From positions 1 through 49,206 of the forward strand of contig PNOJ01000008.1 of NCBI GenBank assembly GCA_013824755.1: a DNA stretch of 49,206 nucleotides, in the 5' to 3' direction. A model generated the notes under the pieces. The model was not told where the DNA came from and did not search any database. It was given only the letters and a program-made list of their open reading frames with translations. This document shows positions 27,467 through 38,063 of the stretch, piece by piece. The position numbers were made by a program, and so were the translations under genes. The number at the start of each line of letters is the position of its first letter. The stretch's first letter is position 1. The DNA is from Gemmatimonas sp. Its GTDB lineage: Bacteria > Krumholzibacteriota > Krumholzibacteriia > LZORAL124-64-63.

Positions 27467-28404
27467 CGACGGGGGCGGTGCTCGCCGTCGCGCGGCCGCC
27501 CGTCGCCGCCTGCGCCCGACGGTGCCCCGCACGCCAGCACCACCACCGCTCCCAGGATCATCACGCCCCCGACCATTCCCAGCGGCGCCAACCGCTCGCC
27601 CAGCACCAGCGCCGCCAACCCCACCGAGATCACCGGCTCGACCGTCGACAGCGTCGAGGCGCTGGTCGGTCCGATGCGCTCCAGCCCCGCCAGGAAGGTG
27701 ACGGTCGCCACGACCGTCGAGACCGCGGCGATGGCGGCGATCCAGCCCCAGCCGGCCGCCGTGGCCGGCCACTGCGGGCCGCGCGCCGCGACCAGGCCGG
27801 CGTAGACGACGGCGGTCGCCGCCAGGATCACCGCCGCGGCGGGGATCGGCGGCACGGATTTCAGCAGGTGGGTGCCGTAGATGATGTAGAGGGCGTAGAT
27901 CACCGCGGCACCGACGCCCAGGGCGATGCCGGTCGGCGTGCCGCCGCCGCTGAGCCCGATCGTCAGCACGGCGCCGGCCAGGGCCAGGCCCAGGGCGAGC
28001 GTCTTGCGGCGGGTGAGCCGCTCCTTCAGCACGACCACGGACAGGATCGCCACCAGCGCCGGGTAGAGGTAGAGCAGCAGCGAGACCAGGCCGGCCGAGG
28101 CGTGCTTCAGGGCGGTGAAGAAGCAGATGGACTGCCCGACGTAGCCGGCGGCGCCCATGGCGATCAGCCCCAGCAGCGTCCGGCCCCGCGGCCAGGGGAG
28201 GCGCCGCGCGGCCATCGCCGGCAGCATGATCGCCGTGGCGAACGTGAAGCGCAGCAGCAGCAGCGTGACCGGGTCCACGCCCGAGCGGTAGGCGAGGCGG
28301 CCGAAGATCGGCATGGCCCCGAACGAGAGGGCGGACAGGAGGATCAGGCCGAAGCCGGCGAGCCGGCGGCGGCGGTCGGCGCGGCCCGATCCTCCCTCGC
28401 GCAT
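27463..28404 (-). CDS. EamA/DMT-family transporter
   Basis: Two repeats of five hydrophobic segments; ATGA overlap with upstream 28404-29597. Confidence 0.85.
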   Translation of the reverse strand: MREGGSGRADRRRRLAGFGLILLSALSFGAMPIFGRLAYRSGVDPVTLLLLRFTFATAIMLPAMAARRLPWPRGRTLLGLIAMGAAGYVGQSICFFTALKHASAGLVSLLLYLYPALVAILSVVVLKERLTRRKTLALGLALAGAVLTIGLSGGGTPTGIALGVGAAVIYALYIIYGTHLLKSVPPIPAAAVILAATAVVYAGLVAARGPQWPATAAGWGWIAAIAAVSTVVATVTFLAGLERIGPTSASTLSTVEPVISVGLAALVLGERLAPLGMVGGVMILGAVVVLACGAPSGAGGDGRPRDGEHRPRR

Positions 28405-29597
28405 CAGAACGCGCTGATCAGGCCGACGCTCAGCCGCGCCTTGCCGGCCTCCACGTCGCGCCCCCCCTCGACCATCAGGCGCAGGTTGCGCTGGATCAGG
28501 CGGTTGGCCGTGAGCGAGACGGTCTCGCGGTCGGCGGCGGGGTCGTCGGACGCGATCTTGTTGTAAAGCGCCGACAGCGCCCAGCGGCCGTCCTGCCCCT
28601 GCGGGAAGTAGTGCGCCTCCAGGAAGCCGCCGCGCGTGCAGTGCGTGCCGCGGCCGTCGAAGAACGGGTCGTCGTCCTCGCGGTACAGGAACTGCGCGTT
28701 GAGCTGGGACTTCGCGCCGACGTCGAGCATCAGATCGGCGCCCAGGTAGTAGGTGTCGTTCTTCAGCCGCGTGCCGGCGTTGTCCTGGGACCGGCCGAAG
28801 TAGCCGAAGCCGCCCAGGCGCGCCGCGCCGGTCTGCCTGGCCAGGCGCAGGGCGAAGTTCTTGTACTTGTCGTTGTCGTGGTTCTTGAAGTCGGACACGT
28901 GCGCGTCCTCGGCGGCGCCGATGCCGTTGCCGTCCAGGATCATCGCCGTGAAGGCGACGTCGCCGGGCAGCGTGCGCAGGAACATCAGGCCGCGGTCGTA
29001 GGTGAGGTCGACGGGGGACTCGCCGACCTTGGTCTTGTAGATCAGGTAGTCGAAGCGTTCGAGGCGCAGCTCGCGCTTGAAGAGCGGGTCGCAGACCTGG
29101 AACTGTCCGAAGACGAGGTCGAAGCCGCTGCCGGCGGCGTCGTTGAGCTGCAGGTAGGCGTCCTCGAGGCCGACGAGCTCGCCGCGCTCCATCAGGAAGT
29201 AGAAGTAGTAGGACGCCGTGGGTCCGAGCGGCCCTCCGGAGAGGATCTTCCAGGCCCAGGGCCACTCGAGGTCGATCTCGGCGTCGGCGCCCTCCTTGTA
29301 CGAGACGTAGCCCTCCAGGCGCGCGGCCAGCGGCAGATCGCGCGGCAGGTGCAGCAGGGGATCGCCCACGTCGTACACGGCGCGCACCGGCTCCTGGCCC
29401 TCCTCCATGCGGAAGCCGCGGCCGGCGAACTCCTCGCCGAAGGGCTTCAGGCGGGGGAAGGGCGCGTGGCAGGTGGTGCAGGAGACCTGGTACTTGCGGG
29501 CGAAGGCCGGGGCGGCGCCCGCCTCGTTCACGTCCATCAGCAGCGCGACGCACGACAGCGCCGCCAGCGCGGCCAGGGTCAGGATTCTGCGGTTCAT
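28404..29597 (-). CDS. Cyc2-like monoheme cytochrome c-outer membrane porin fusion
   Basis: Signal peptide, then APAFARKYQVSCTTCHAPFPRLKPFGEEFAGRGFRM, then ~340 aa of beta-barrel-like sequence ending in Phe (VGLISAF). Confidence 0.75.
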   Translation of the reverse strand: MNRRILTLAALAALSCVALLMDVNEAGAAPAFARKYQVSCTTCHAPFPRLKPFGEEFAGRGFRMEEGQEPVRAVYDVGDPLLHLPRDLPLAARLEGYVSYKEGADAEIDLEWPWAWKILSGGPLGPTASYYFYFLMERGELVGLEDAYLQLNDAAGSGFDLVFGQFQVCDPLFKRELRLERFDYLIYKTKVGESPVDLTYDRGLMFLRTLPGDVAFTAMILDGNGIGAAEDAHVSDFKNHDNDKYKNFALRLARQTGAARLGGFGYFGRSQDNAGTRLKNDTYYLGADLMLDVGAKSQLNAQFLYREDDDPFFDGRGTHCTRGGFLEAHYFPQGQDGRWALSALYNKIASDDPAADRETVSLTANRLIQRNLRLMVEGGRDVEAGKARLSVGLISAF

Positions 29598-29616
29598 GTC
29601 GGACTCCCTTGCGCGG

Positions 29617-30975
29617 TCAGAGGACCTCGAACGTGGTGACGTGGGTGTTGATCTGCACGGGCTCGGATTCCTCGCGCGGCACGTTCATGTATTCGGCCAC
29701 CGAGGAGACCAGGCGCGAGTACCAGACCTCGGCCTTCACGGTCATCGGCCCCGGCGCCGCGTCCTGCGGCAGCTTCCAGGTGAAGGTCTCGTTCACCGCG
29801 GCCAGCGGCGCCAGCCGGTAGTCCGGCCCGAACGAGGCCGTGTTCCACTGCGCGATGGTCATGCGGCCCTGGGGGTCGAGGTAGGGCAGGCGGAAGATGC
29901 GGTCGCCCGCCGGCACCTCGCCGTCCCGCTTCAGTCCCGGGAAGCCGGCCAGGCCCTTGATGTCGCCGATGTCCTGGTAGGCCAGCGCGGTCGCCGAGGC
30001 GATCGTCATCTCCTCGCCCGCGAAACCCTTCGCGTCGACGGGCAGGTGCCAGGTGCGGCCCGCGGCGTCGGTGGCGGTCACGTGCAGCCAGAGCACGCGC
30101 TCCTCGGCCGACCCCGACGGCACCTTGTGGCCGGCCTTCGCGTTGACCAGGGTCGCGGTCAGCCGCACGCTGTCGCCGGGCTCGGCTTCGCGGGACTCGG
30201 GGTGGATGCGCACTTCGATCACGCCGGCTAGCTTGCCGTTGTCGTGGGCGCCGTGGAAGAGGTGCTGGCGCACGTCGGGCAGCGGTTCGCCCATCGTCGC
30301 GCTGCGCCCGGCCGCCGGGGGCATGTGGCAGTCCTGGCAGACGATGCCGGCCCTGCCGTGCGGGCCTTCCTGCCACTCCAGGTGCGTGCTCTTGACCCAC
30401 AGGCCCCAGGGGTCCTGCTCGTTGTGGCAGGTGCCGCAGAACTCGGCGGTGCGCAGGAACGGGTTCTCGACGGTGTCGTGGTGCGGGCTGACCCGGCCCG
30501 CCCGCGGCCCCTGCTTGACCCGGCCCGGCTCGCTGATCCAGTTGAAGTTGAAGGGCGTGTCGCCCTCGAAGCCCGTGATCGTGTGGCAGAGGTCGCACGA
30601 CACGCTCTCGTTGGCGCGCGAGCCGGCCTCGGGGTGCGGCGGCGGCACGTCGCCGGCCAGGAACGCGACGGGCGCGTGGCAGCCGTTGCAGCCGGCCTTC
30701 ACGCCGGCGACCTTCGGCTCCTTCTCGGCGTGCGGCACCGCGAGGCCGAAGTACTCGATGGCGTCCCAGTGGTGCGTGTAGGCCTGCGACATCATCGCCT
30801 GCTCGTGCTGGCGGGCGATGTCGACGTGGCACGTGGCGCAGGCCTGCGGGCGCTCGTAGTCGTCGTAACTGCGCGTGCCGAGCGCGGCGTCGCCGGCGGG
30901 CGTCGCCGCGAAGGCCGCGACGGCGAGCAGCAACAGCGCCGGGCACAGCGCCGCGAACCGATGTGGAAATCGCAT
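29617..30975 (-). CDS. Secreted multiheme (five CxxCH) cytochrome c
   Basis: Motifs CATCH, CNGCH, CDLCH, CGTCH, CQDCH; signal MRFPHRFAALCPALLLLAVAAFAA; GGAGGT RBS. Confidence 0.88.
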   Translation of the reverse strand: MRFPHRFAALCPALLLLAVAAFAATPAGDAALGTRSYDDYERPQACATCHVDIARQHEQAMMSQAYTHHWDAIEYFGLAVPHAEKEPKVAGVKAGCNGCHAPVAFLAGDVPPPHPEAGSRANESVSCDLCHTITGFEGDTPFNFNWISEPGRVKQGPRAGRVSPHHDTVENPFLRTAEFCGTCHNEQDPWGLWVKSTHLEWQEGPHGRAGIVCQDCHMPPAAGRSATMGEPLPDVRQHLFHGAHDNGKLAGVIEVRIHPESREAEPGDSVRLTATLVNAKAGHKVPSGSAEERVLWLHVTATDAAGRTWHLPVDAKGFAGEEMTIASATALAYQDIGDIKGLAGFPGLKRDGEVPAGDRIFRLPYLDPQGRMTIAQWNTASFGPDYRLAPLAAVNETFTWKLPQDAAPGPMTVKAEVWYSRLVSSVAEYMNVPREESEPVQINTHVTTFEVL

Positions 30976-31116
30976 CTTGACCTCCGGATCGATGTCGGCG
31001 GGCGGAGCCGTGGACCTTGGCGAGGTTGCCAGTCGAGGGTAGGCCCGCGTCGATCGGGCGTCAAGCGGATGAAACGGCGATTTCAACGGCCGGCGCCGGC
31101 CGGCCGGACGGCGACG

Positions 31117-32247
31117 TCAGGCTCTTGCCTGCAGGAACCGGCGGCACGCCGTCACGATCCTGCCGGTGGCCAGGCCGTCGCCGTAGGGGTTGATCGCGCG
31201 GGCCATCGCGGCGTGGGCCGCGGGGTCGGCCAGCAGGCGCGTCGCCTCGGCGACCAGCAGCTCCTCGTCGGTGCCGACCAGCTTCACGGTGCCGGCCGAC
31301 ACGGCCTCGGGCCGCTCGGTCGTCGCGCGCATCACCAGCACCGGTTTGCCGAGGCTCGGCGCCTCCTCCTGCACGCCGCCCGAGTCGGTCAGGATCAGCG
31401 TGGCGCGGTCCATCAGCCGCACGAAGGGCAGGTAGGGCAGGGGCGCGATGAGGTGGACGTTGTCCAGGCCGCCGAGCAGCTCGTTCACCGGCGCCTGGAC
31501 GTGCGGGTTCAGGTGCACGGGGTAGACGAAGGCGTGGCCGGGGAAGCCGCGCGCCAGGCGGGCGATGCCGCGGCAGACGGCGCGGAAGCCTTCGCCGAAG
31601 TTCTCGCGGCGGTGGCCGGTGATCAGCACCAGCGGCCGCGCGCCGTCGACCAGGTCCGCCGGCAGGCCGGGCACTTCCGGCGGCGAGGCCAGCACGCGCC
31701 CGCGGGCGATCAGCAGCGCGTCGATGACGGTGTTGCCGGTGACGTGCACACGGGCGCCGGGGACGCCCTCGCCCAGCAGGTTGTCGCGGGAGGTGGTGGT
31801 CGGCGCGAAGTGCAGGTCGGCGAGCCGCGTCGTGAGCAGGCGGTTGGCCTCCTCCGGGAACGGCGCGCGCAGGTCGCCGGTGCGCAGGCCGGCCTCGACG
31901 TGCCCCACCGGGATGCCGCGGTAGAAGGCGGCCAGGGCGGCGCAGAAGACCGTGGTGGTATCGCCCTGAACCAGGACCAGGTCGGGCTGCGCCCGCTGCA
32001 GGTAGCCGTCGACGGCCGCCACGGCACGCGAGGTCAGGCCGGCCAGCGTCTGGTCGGGGCGCATCAGGTCCAGGTCGTCGTCCGGGACGATGCCGAAGAT
32101 GGCCAGCACCTGGTCGAGCATCTCGCGGTGCTGGGCCGTGACGCAGACGTGGGGTTCGAGGTCCGGCTCGGCGCGCAGGGCCAGGACGAGCGGGGCCAGC
32201 TTGATGGCCTCGGGACGGGTGCCGAAGATGAGCGATACGCGGGACAT
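31117..32247 (-). CDS. wecB: UDP-N-acetylglucosamine 2-epimerase (non-hydrolysing)
   Basis: MSRVSLIFGTRPEAIKLAPLV; VQGDTTTVFCAALAAFY; HVEAGLRTGD; LTDSGGVQEEAPSLGKPVLVMR. Confidence 0.93.
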   Translation of the reverse strand: MSRVSLIFGTRPEAIKLAPLVLALRAEPDLEPHVCVTAQHREMLDQVLAIFGIVPDDDLDLMRPDQTLAGLTSRAVAAVDGYLQRAQPDLVLVQGDTTTVFCAALAAFYRGIPVGHVEAGLRTGDLRAPFPEEANRLLTTRLADLHFAPTTTSRDNLLGEGVPGARVHVTGNTVIDALLIARGRVLASPPEVPGLPADLVDGARPLVLITGHRRENFGEGFRAVCRGIARLARGFPGHAFVYPVHLNPHVQAPVNELLGGLDNVHLIAPLPYLPFVRLMDRATLILTDSGGVQEEAPSLGKPVLVMRATTERPEAVSAGTVKLVGTDEELLVAEATRLLADPAAHAAMARAINPYGDGLATGRIVTACRRFLQARA

Positions 32248-32401
32248 GCCGCCTCCGTGCCTGGCGCGGTGCGTGAGGACGCTCGGCGCGTGTTGATTTT
32301 CGTGCGGAGCGCCCTTACAATAGCCGCCCGAGCCTATCCCGAATAGCAGGAATGAGCATGGATCGTGCCCGTGCGGCGGCCGTCCGCGCCCCGGCCCGGT
32401 C

Positions 32402-35080
32402 GTGGACCCGGAAGGAAAACCTTTGAACGCCAAGCAGATCCGTGCCCGTTTCCTCGAATTCTACGCCGAGCGGGGCCACACCGTGGTCGCGTCCAGCTCC
32501 CTGGTGCCGCAGGACGACCCCACGCTGATCTTCACCAACGCCGGCATGAACCAGTTCAAGGCCGTGTTCCTGGGCCTCGAGAAGCGCGACTACGTGCGGG
32601 CCGCCTCCTGCCAGAAGTGCATGCGCGTCAGCGGCAAGCACAACGACCTCGAGGAGGTGGGCCGCGACGCCCGCCACCACACCTTCTTCGAGATGTTGGG
32701 CAACTGGTCCTTCGGCGAGTACGGCAAGCGCGAGTCGCTGGCGTGGGGCTGGGACTTCCTGACCCGCGAGATGGGCCTCGACCCCGCGCGCCTGTGGGCT
32801 TCGGTCTACAAGGACGACGACGACGCCTACGCGATCTGGCGCGACGTCATCAAGCTGCCGGCCGAGCGCATCAAGCGCCTGGGCGACCTGGAACAGGGCG
32901 ACGAGGAGAACTTCTGGTCGATGGGCGACACCGGCCCCTGCGGCCCCTGCTCCGAGGTCTACATCGATCAGGGCGCGGACATGGCCTGCGACCACCCGCG
33001 CGGCTGCGCCCTGGGCGTCTGCGACTGCGACCGCTGGCTCGAACTGTGGAACCACGTCTTCATGGAGTTCGACCGCGACGAGGCCGGGCGCCTCAACCCG
33101 CTGCCGATGCTCAGCGTGGACACCGGCATGGGGCTCGAGCGCCTGGTGGCCGTGGCCCAGGGCGTGCGCAGCAACTTCCAGAGCGACCTCTTCACGCCGC
33201 TGATCGACTTCGTGGCCGGGCTGTCGGGCCGCCGCCCCGAGGGCGAGGACCGCGTCTCGATGCAGGTCATCGCCGACCACGCCCGCGCCGTCGCCTTCGC
33301 GGTGACCGACGGCGCCGCGCCCGCCAACGAGGGCCGCGGCTACGTCGTGCGCCGCATCCTGCGCCGCGCGGCGCGCCACGGCCGCCGCCTCGAACTGCGC
33401 GAGCCCTTCCTGTGGCGCTGCGCCGAGGTGGTCGTGCGCGAGATGGGCGCCGCCTACCCCGAGCTGGTCGAGCGGCAGGCCCGCGTCGTCGACGTGATCC
33501 GCCGCGAGGAGGAGCGCTTCAACCTGACGCTCGACCGCGGCCTGCAGGTCTACGGCGAGATGCGCGACGCCGCCCGCGCCGCGGGCCGCGACCGCCTCGA
33601 CGGCGTCGACGCCTTCAAGCTGCACGACACCTTCGGCTTCCCGCTGGACCTGACGCGCGTGATCGCCGGCGAGGACGGCCTGGCCGTGGACGAGGCCGGG
33701 TTCACCGAACTCATGGAGCGGCAGCGCGCCGGCAGCGGCAAGGAGCGCCGCTTCATGGCCGGCGTCGGCGCCTGGCTGCCCGTCGGCGACGACGACCCCG
33801 CCCGGCTGCGCGCCGTCTTCACCGGCTACGGCAGCCGGCGCGAGGAGGCCCGCGCGCTGGGCGTGCGTTCCCTCGGCGACGGCCGCTGCCAGCTGCTCTG
33901 CGACCGCACGCCCTTCTACGCCGAAGCGGGCGGCCAGATCGGCGACGCCGGCAGCGTCGTCCTGGCCGACGGATCGGAGTTCGCGGTCGCGACGACCGTG
34001 GCCGACGAGGCCGGCCCGCTCGCGATCGTGGCCGCCGACGCCGAGGACCTCGCCGCGCGCCTGCGCCGCGACCCGCGCGTCGTGCTGGCGGTCGGCCCCG
34101 ACCGCGCCGCCACCATGCGCCACCACACCGCGACGCACCTGCTGCACGCGGCCCTGCGGCAGGTCCTGGGCGAGCACGTGACCCAGGCCGGCAGCGAGGT
34201 CGGCCCCGAGAAGCTGCGCTTCGACTTCCACCACGACGGCGCCCTGGACGAGGCGCAGCTCGCGCGAGTCGAGGAGATCGTCAACCGCGAGGTCCTGGCC
34301 AACGGCGAGGTGCGCGTCCACCTGGAGGTGCCCCTGGCCGAAGCCCGCGCGCGCGGGGCCATGGCCCTGTTCGGCGAGAAGTACGGCGAGACGGTGCGCA
34401 TGATCGAGATCTCCGGCACCACGACGGCGTTCTCGCTGGAGCTGTGCGGCGGCACGCACGTCGCGCGGACCGGGGACGTCGGGCCGGTGCGCATCACGGC
34501 CGAGAGCAGCAGCGCCGCCGGCGTGCGCCGCCTCGAAGCGGTGGCGGGGGAGCGCGCCCTGGCGCTGGCGCGCCGCGACCGCGACCAGCTCGCGGCCGTG
34601 CGCGGCCTGGTCCGCCAGGACGGCGAGCCCGCCGCGCTGGTGGCGGCGGTGATGCTGGAGCGCGACGAGCTGGCGCGGGAACTGCGCCGCCTCAAGCAGC
34701 AGTCGGCGGCCGGTTCGCTGGACGCGCTGCTCGGCGGCGCCGTCGAGGTCGCCGGCGTGCGCCTGCTGGCGGCCCGGGTCGCGGCCGACGACCGCGACGC
34801 CCTGCTGGCGCTGGGCGACCGGGCGCGCGATTCCCTGGGCAGCGGCGTCGTCGCCCTGGCCGCCGAGTGGGAGGGCAAGGCGACGCTGCTGGTGACCGTC
34901 ACCGCGGACCTCGTCGCCGGGAAGAAGCTGCACGCCGGCAACCTGGTGAAGGCCGTCGCCGAGCGGGTCGGCGGCCGCGGCGGCGGCAAGCCGAACACGG
35001 CGCAGGCCGGCCTGCCCGAGGGGACGGTCGAGGCGGCCCTGGCGGCGGTGCCGGCGGCCGTCACCGGCGCCCTGGCTTAA
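32402..35080 (+). CDS. alaS: Alanyl-tRNA synthetase (start may be the TTG at 32423)
   Basis: IRARFLEFYAERGHTVVASSSLVPQDDPTLIFTNAGMNQFK; C-terminal HHTATHLLHAAL and CGGTHV editing motifs. Confidence 0.95.
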   Translation: MDPEGKPLNAKQIRARFLEFYAERGHTVVASSSLVPQDDPTLIFTNAGMNQFKAVFLGLEKRDYVRAASCQKCMRVSGKHNDLEEVGRDARHHTFFEMLGNWSFGEYGKRESLAWGWDFLTREMGLDPARLWASVYKDDDDAYAIWRDVIKLPAERIKRLGDLEQGDEENFWSMGDTGPCGPCSEVYIDQGADMACDHPRGCALGVCDCDRWLELWNHVFMEFDRDEAGRLNPLPMLSVDTGMGLERLVAVAQGVRSNFQSDLFTPLIDFVAGLSGRRPEGEDRVSMQVIADHARAVAFAVTDGAAPANEGRGYVVRRILRRAARHGRRLELREPFLWRCAEVVVREMGAAYPELVERQARVVDVIRREEERFNLTLDRGLQVYGEMRDAARAAGRDRLDGVDAFKLHDTFGFPLDLTRVIAGEDGLAVDEAGFTELMERQRAGSGKERRFMAGVGAWLPVGDDDPARLRAVFTGYGSRREEARALGVRSLGDGRCQLLCDRTPFYAEAGGQIGDAGSVVLADGSEFAVATTVADEAGPLAIVAADAEDLAARLRRDPRVVLAVGPDRAATMRHHTATHLLHAALRQVLGEHVTQAGSEVGPEKLRFDFHHDGALDEAQLARVEEIVNREVLANGEVRVHLEVPLAEARARGAMALFGEKYGETVRMIEISGTTTAFSLELCGGTHVARTGDVGPVRITAESSSAAGVRRLEAVAGERALALARRDRDQLAAVRGLVRQDGEPAALVAAVMLERDELARELRRLKQQSAAGSLDALLGGAVEVAGVRLLAARVAADDRDALLALGDRARDSLGSGVVALAAEWEGKATLLVTVTADLVAGKKLHAGNLVKAVAERVGGRGGGKPNTAQAGLPEGTVEAALAAVPAAVTGALA

Positions 35081-35161
35081 GGCTCCTTGTCCGGGAGCGA
35101 TTCGTCGTCTATCTTCTGCACGATTGCGCAACGGTTAACCTGGAACGGAAGGGCTCGCAGC

Positions 35162-36502
<1,341 letters not shown>

Positions 36503-36507
36503 GGCGG

Positions 36508-36641
36508 CCATCTCCGCCCCACCGTGACAGGGGACGCGCGCCGGGCACCTCGTGTGCCCGGCGCGCTTGGCCCTCCGGCCCTTTCGCCATCCTGGCTCCA
36601 GGGCCTTCAGGACACCCCTGTCACGGTGGGGCGGAGATGGT
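36508..36641 (+). repeat. Structured palindromic element, copy B
   Basis: 26-bp perfect outer arms CCATCTCCGCCCCACCGTGACAGGGG/CCCCTGTCACGGTGGGGCGGAGATGG enclosing two hairpins; begins 5 bp after icd stop. Confidence 0.88.
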
Positions 36642-36760
36642 CAGCACGAGGCGTCTCTGCATGCGGTCGTGCATGTCGGGGGCGGGTCTGGTAGCGTGAC
36701 GGCGGTTGGCTGGTGGGGGCGAGGGTTCGGCGATCGAGGGTGGAGCGCGGAGGCGGCGGG

Positions 36761-38059
36761 ATGACGGGGACTGGCGACGCGCTGGTGGATGTGCTGATTT
36801 CGCCGGCGGGCGAGGACCTGCTGGCGCGCATCGCCGAGGCGACGGCGGCCGGGACCGGGCCGCTGCCGCTGCAGAGCGCCCTGCGTCGCGATCACCCGGC
36901 GGACCTCGTGCGGCTCGCCCTGCGCGTCGCCGAGGCCCGCCGGGCGGCGACGGCCAAGTTTCCCGACGCCGGCCGCCTGCTCTTCACTCCGGAACTCCTC
37001 GAACAGGCCACCGCCCATCCGGTCGCCCGCCACCGTGCGCGGCGGTTCGCGGACTGCGGCCCCGTGCTGGACCTGGGCTGCGGCGCCGGCGGCGACCTGA
37101 CCCGGCTGGCCGGCGCCGGTCTGCCGGTGGCCGGGCTCGAACGCGACCCCCTGGCCGCAGCCCTGGCGCGCGCCAATCTGCTGCGGTTGGGCCTGGACGG
37201 CCGGGTCGCCGACGGCGAATACCCCGGCGCTGACCTGCCCCCGCACGAAGCCCTGTTCGCCGATCCGGCCCGGCGCGAGCCGGGACGCGGTCCCGCCGGC
37301 GCCCAGCGCCGCTACGATCCCCGCCGGTTCTCCCCGTCTCCCCGGGAATTGCATCCCCTGCTCGTGGGGTCGCGCGCCTGGGCCGTGAAGTGGGGGCCGG
37401 GTCTCGACCTCGACCACGAGACGCTGACCGCGCCGGGCGCGATCCTCGCAGGCCTGACGCCGGCGCAGTACGCGGTCGAGGTGGTCGGCTGGCAGGGGAC
37501 GGTGCGCGAAGCCGTGCTGTGGGGCGGGCAGGACCTGCGGCGCGACGGGACGGCGCCAGGTGCACCGCGGCTAGCGACGGTGCTGGACGGCGGCCTCGCC
37601 GACGCGCGGGCCAGCACCTACGCGGGCGAACCGATCGCCTCGCCGCCGCCGCTGTCGGAACCGGCGGCCTTCCTGGCCGAGCCCGACGGCACCCTGCTGC
37701 GCTCCGGCCTGCTGGACGCGTTCGCTCGCGAGCACGGCCTGGCCGCGCTGGCGGCGGGCATCGCCTACCTGACGGCGCCCGCGTGCTTCGCTTCGCCCTG
37801 GCTGCGCTGGTGGCGGCGACTGGAGAGCCTGCCGTGGTCCCCGGAGCGCTTGCAGGCGGCCCTGGACCGCCGCGACGCCGGCTCGGTGGTGATCAAGAAA
37901 CGCGGTTTCCCGCTGATGCCCGAGCAGGTGCGGGCGGGATTGAAGCTGCGCGGGAGCCGGGAGCTGACGGTGCTGCTGCACCGCGCGGACGACGGGCGCT
38001 CGGCCCGCGGCGGCTACACGGCGCATCTGGCCGAACCGTGCCCGCCGCCGGCGCCCTAG
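36761..38059 (+). CDS. Class I SAM-dependent methyltransferase with THUMP-like C-terminal domain
   Basis: PVLDLGCGAGGDLTRLAGAGLPVAGLERDPLAAALARANLL; VVIKKRGFPLMPEQVRAGLKLRGSRELTVLLHR. Confidence 0.8.
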   Translation: MTGTGDALVDVLISPAGEDLLARIAEATAAGTGPLPLQSALRRDHPADLVRLALRVAEARRAATAKFPDAGRLLFTPELLEQATAHPVARHRARRFADCGPVLDLGCGAGGDLTRLAGAGLPVAGLERDPLAAALARANLLRLGLDGRVADGEYPGADLPPHEALFADPARREPGRGPAGAQRRYDPRRFSPSPRELHPLLVGSRAWAVKWGPGLDLDHETLTAPGAILAGLTPAQYAVEVVGWQGTVREAVLWGGQDLRRDGTAPGAPRLATVLDGGLADARASTYAGEPIASPPPLSEPAAFLAEPDGTLLRSGLLDAFAREHGLAALAAGIAYLTAPACFASPWLRWWRRLESLPWSPERLQAALDRRDAGSVVIKKRGFPLMPEQVRAGLKLRGSRELTVLLHRADDGRSARGGYTAHLAEPCPPPAP

Positions 38060-38063
38060 CCGC

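Noticed and set aside
31080-31116. CCGGCGCCGGCCGGCCGG tract as a regulatory palindrome
   Set aside because: Short GC-only self-complementary run expected by chance at this composition; possibly part of a terminator, but not resolvable by eye.
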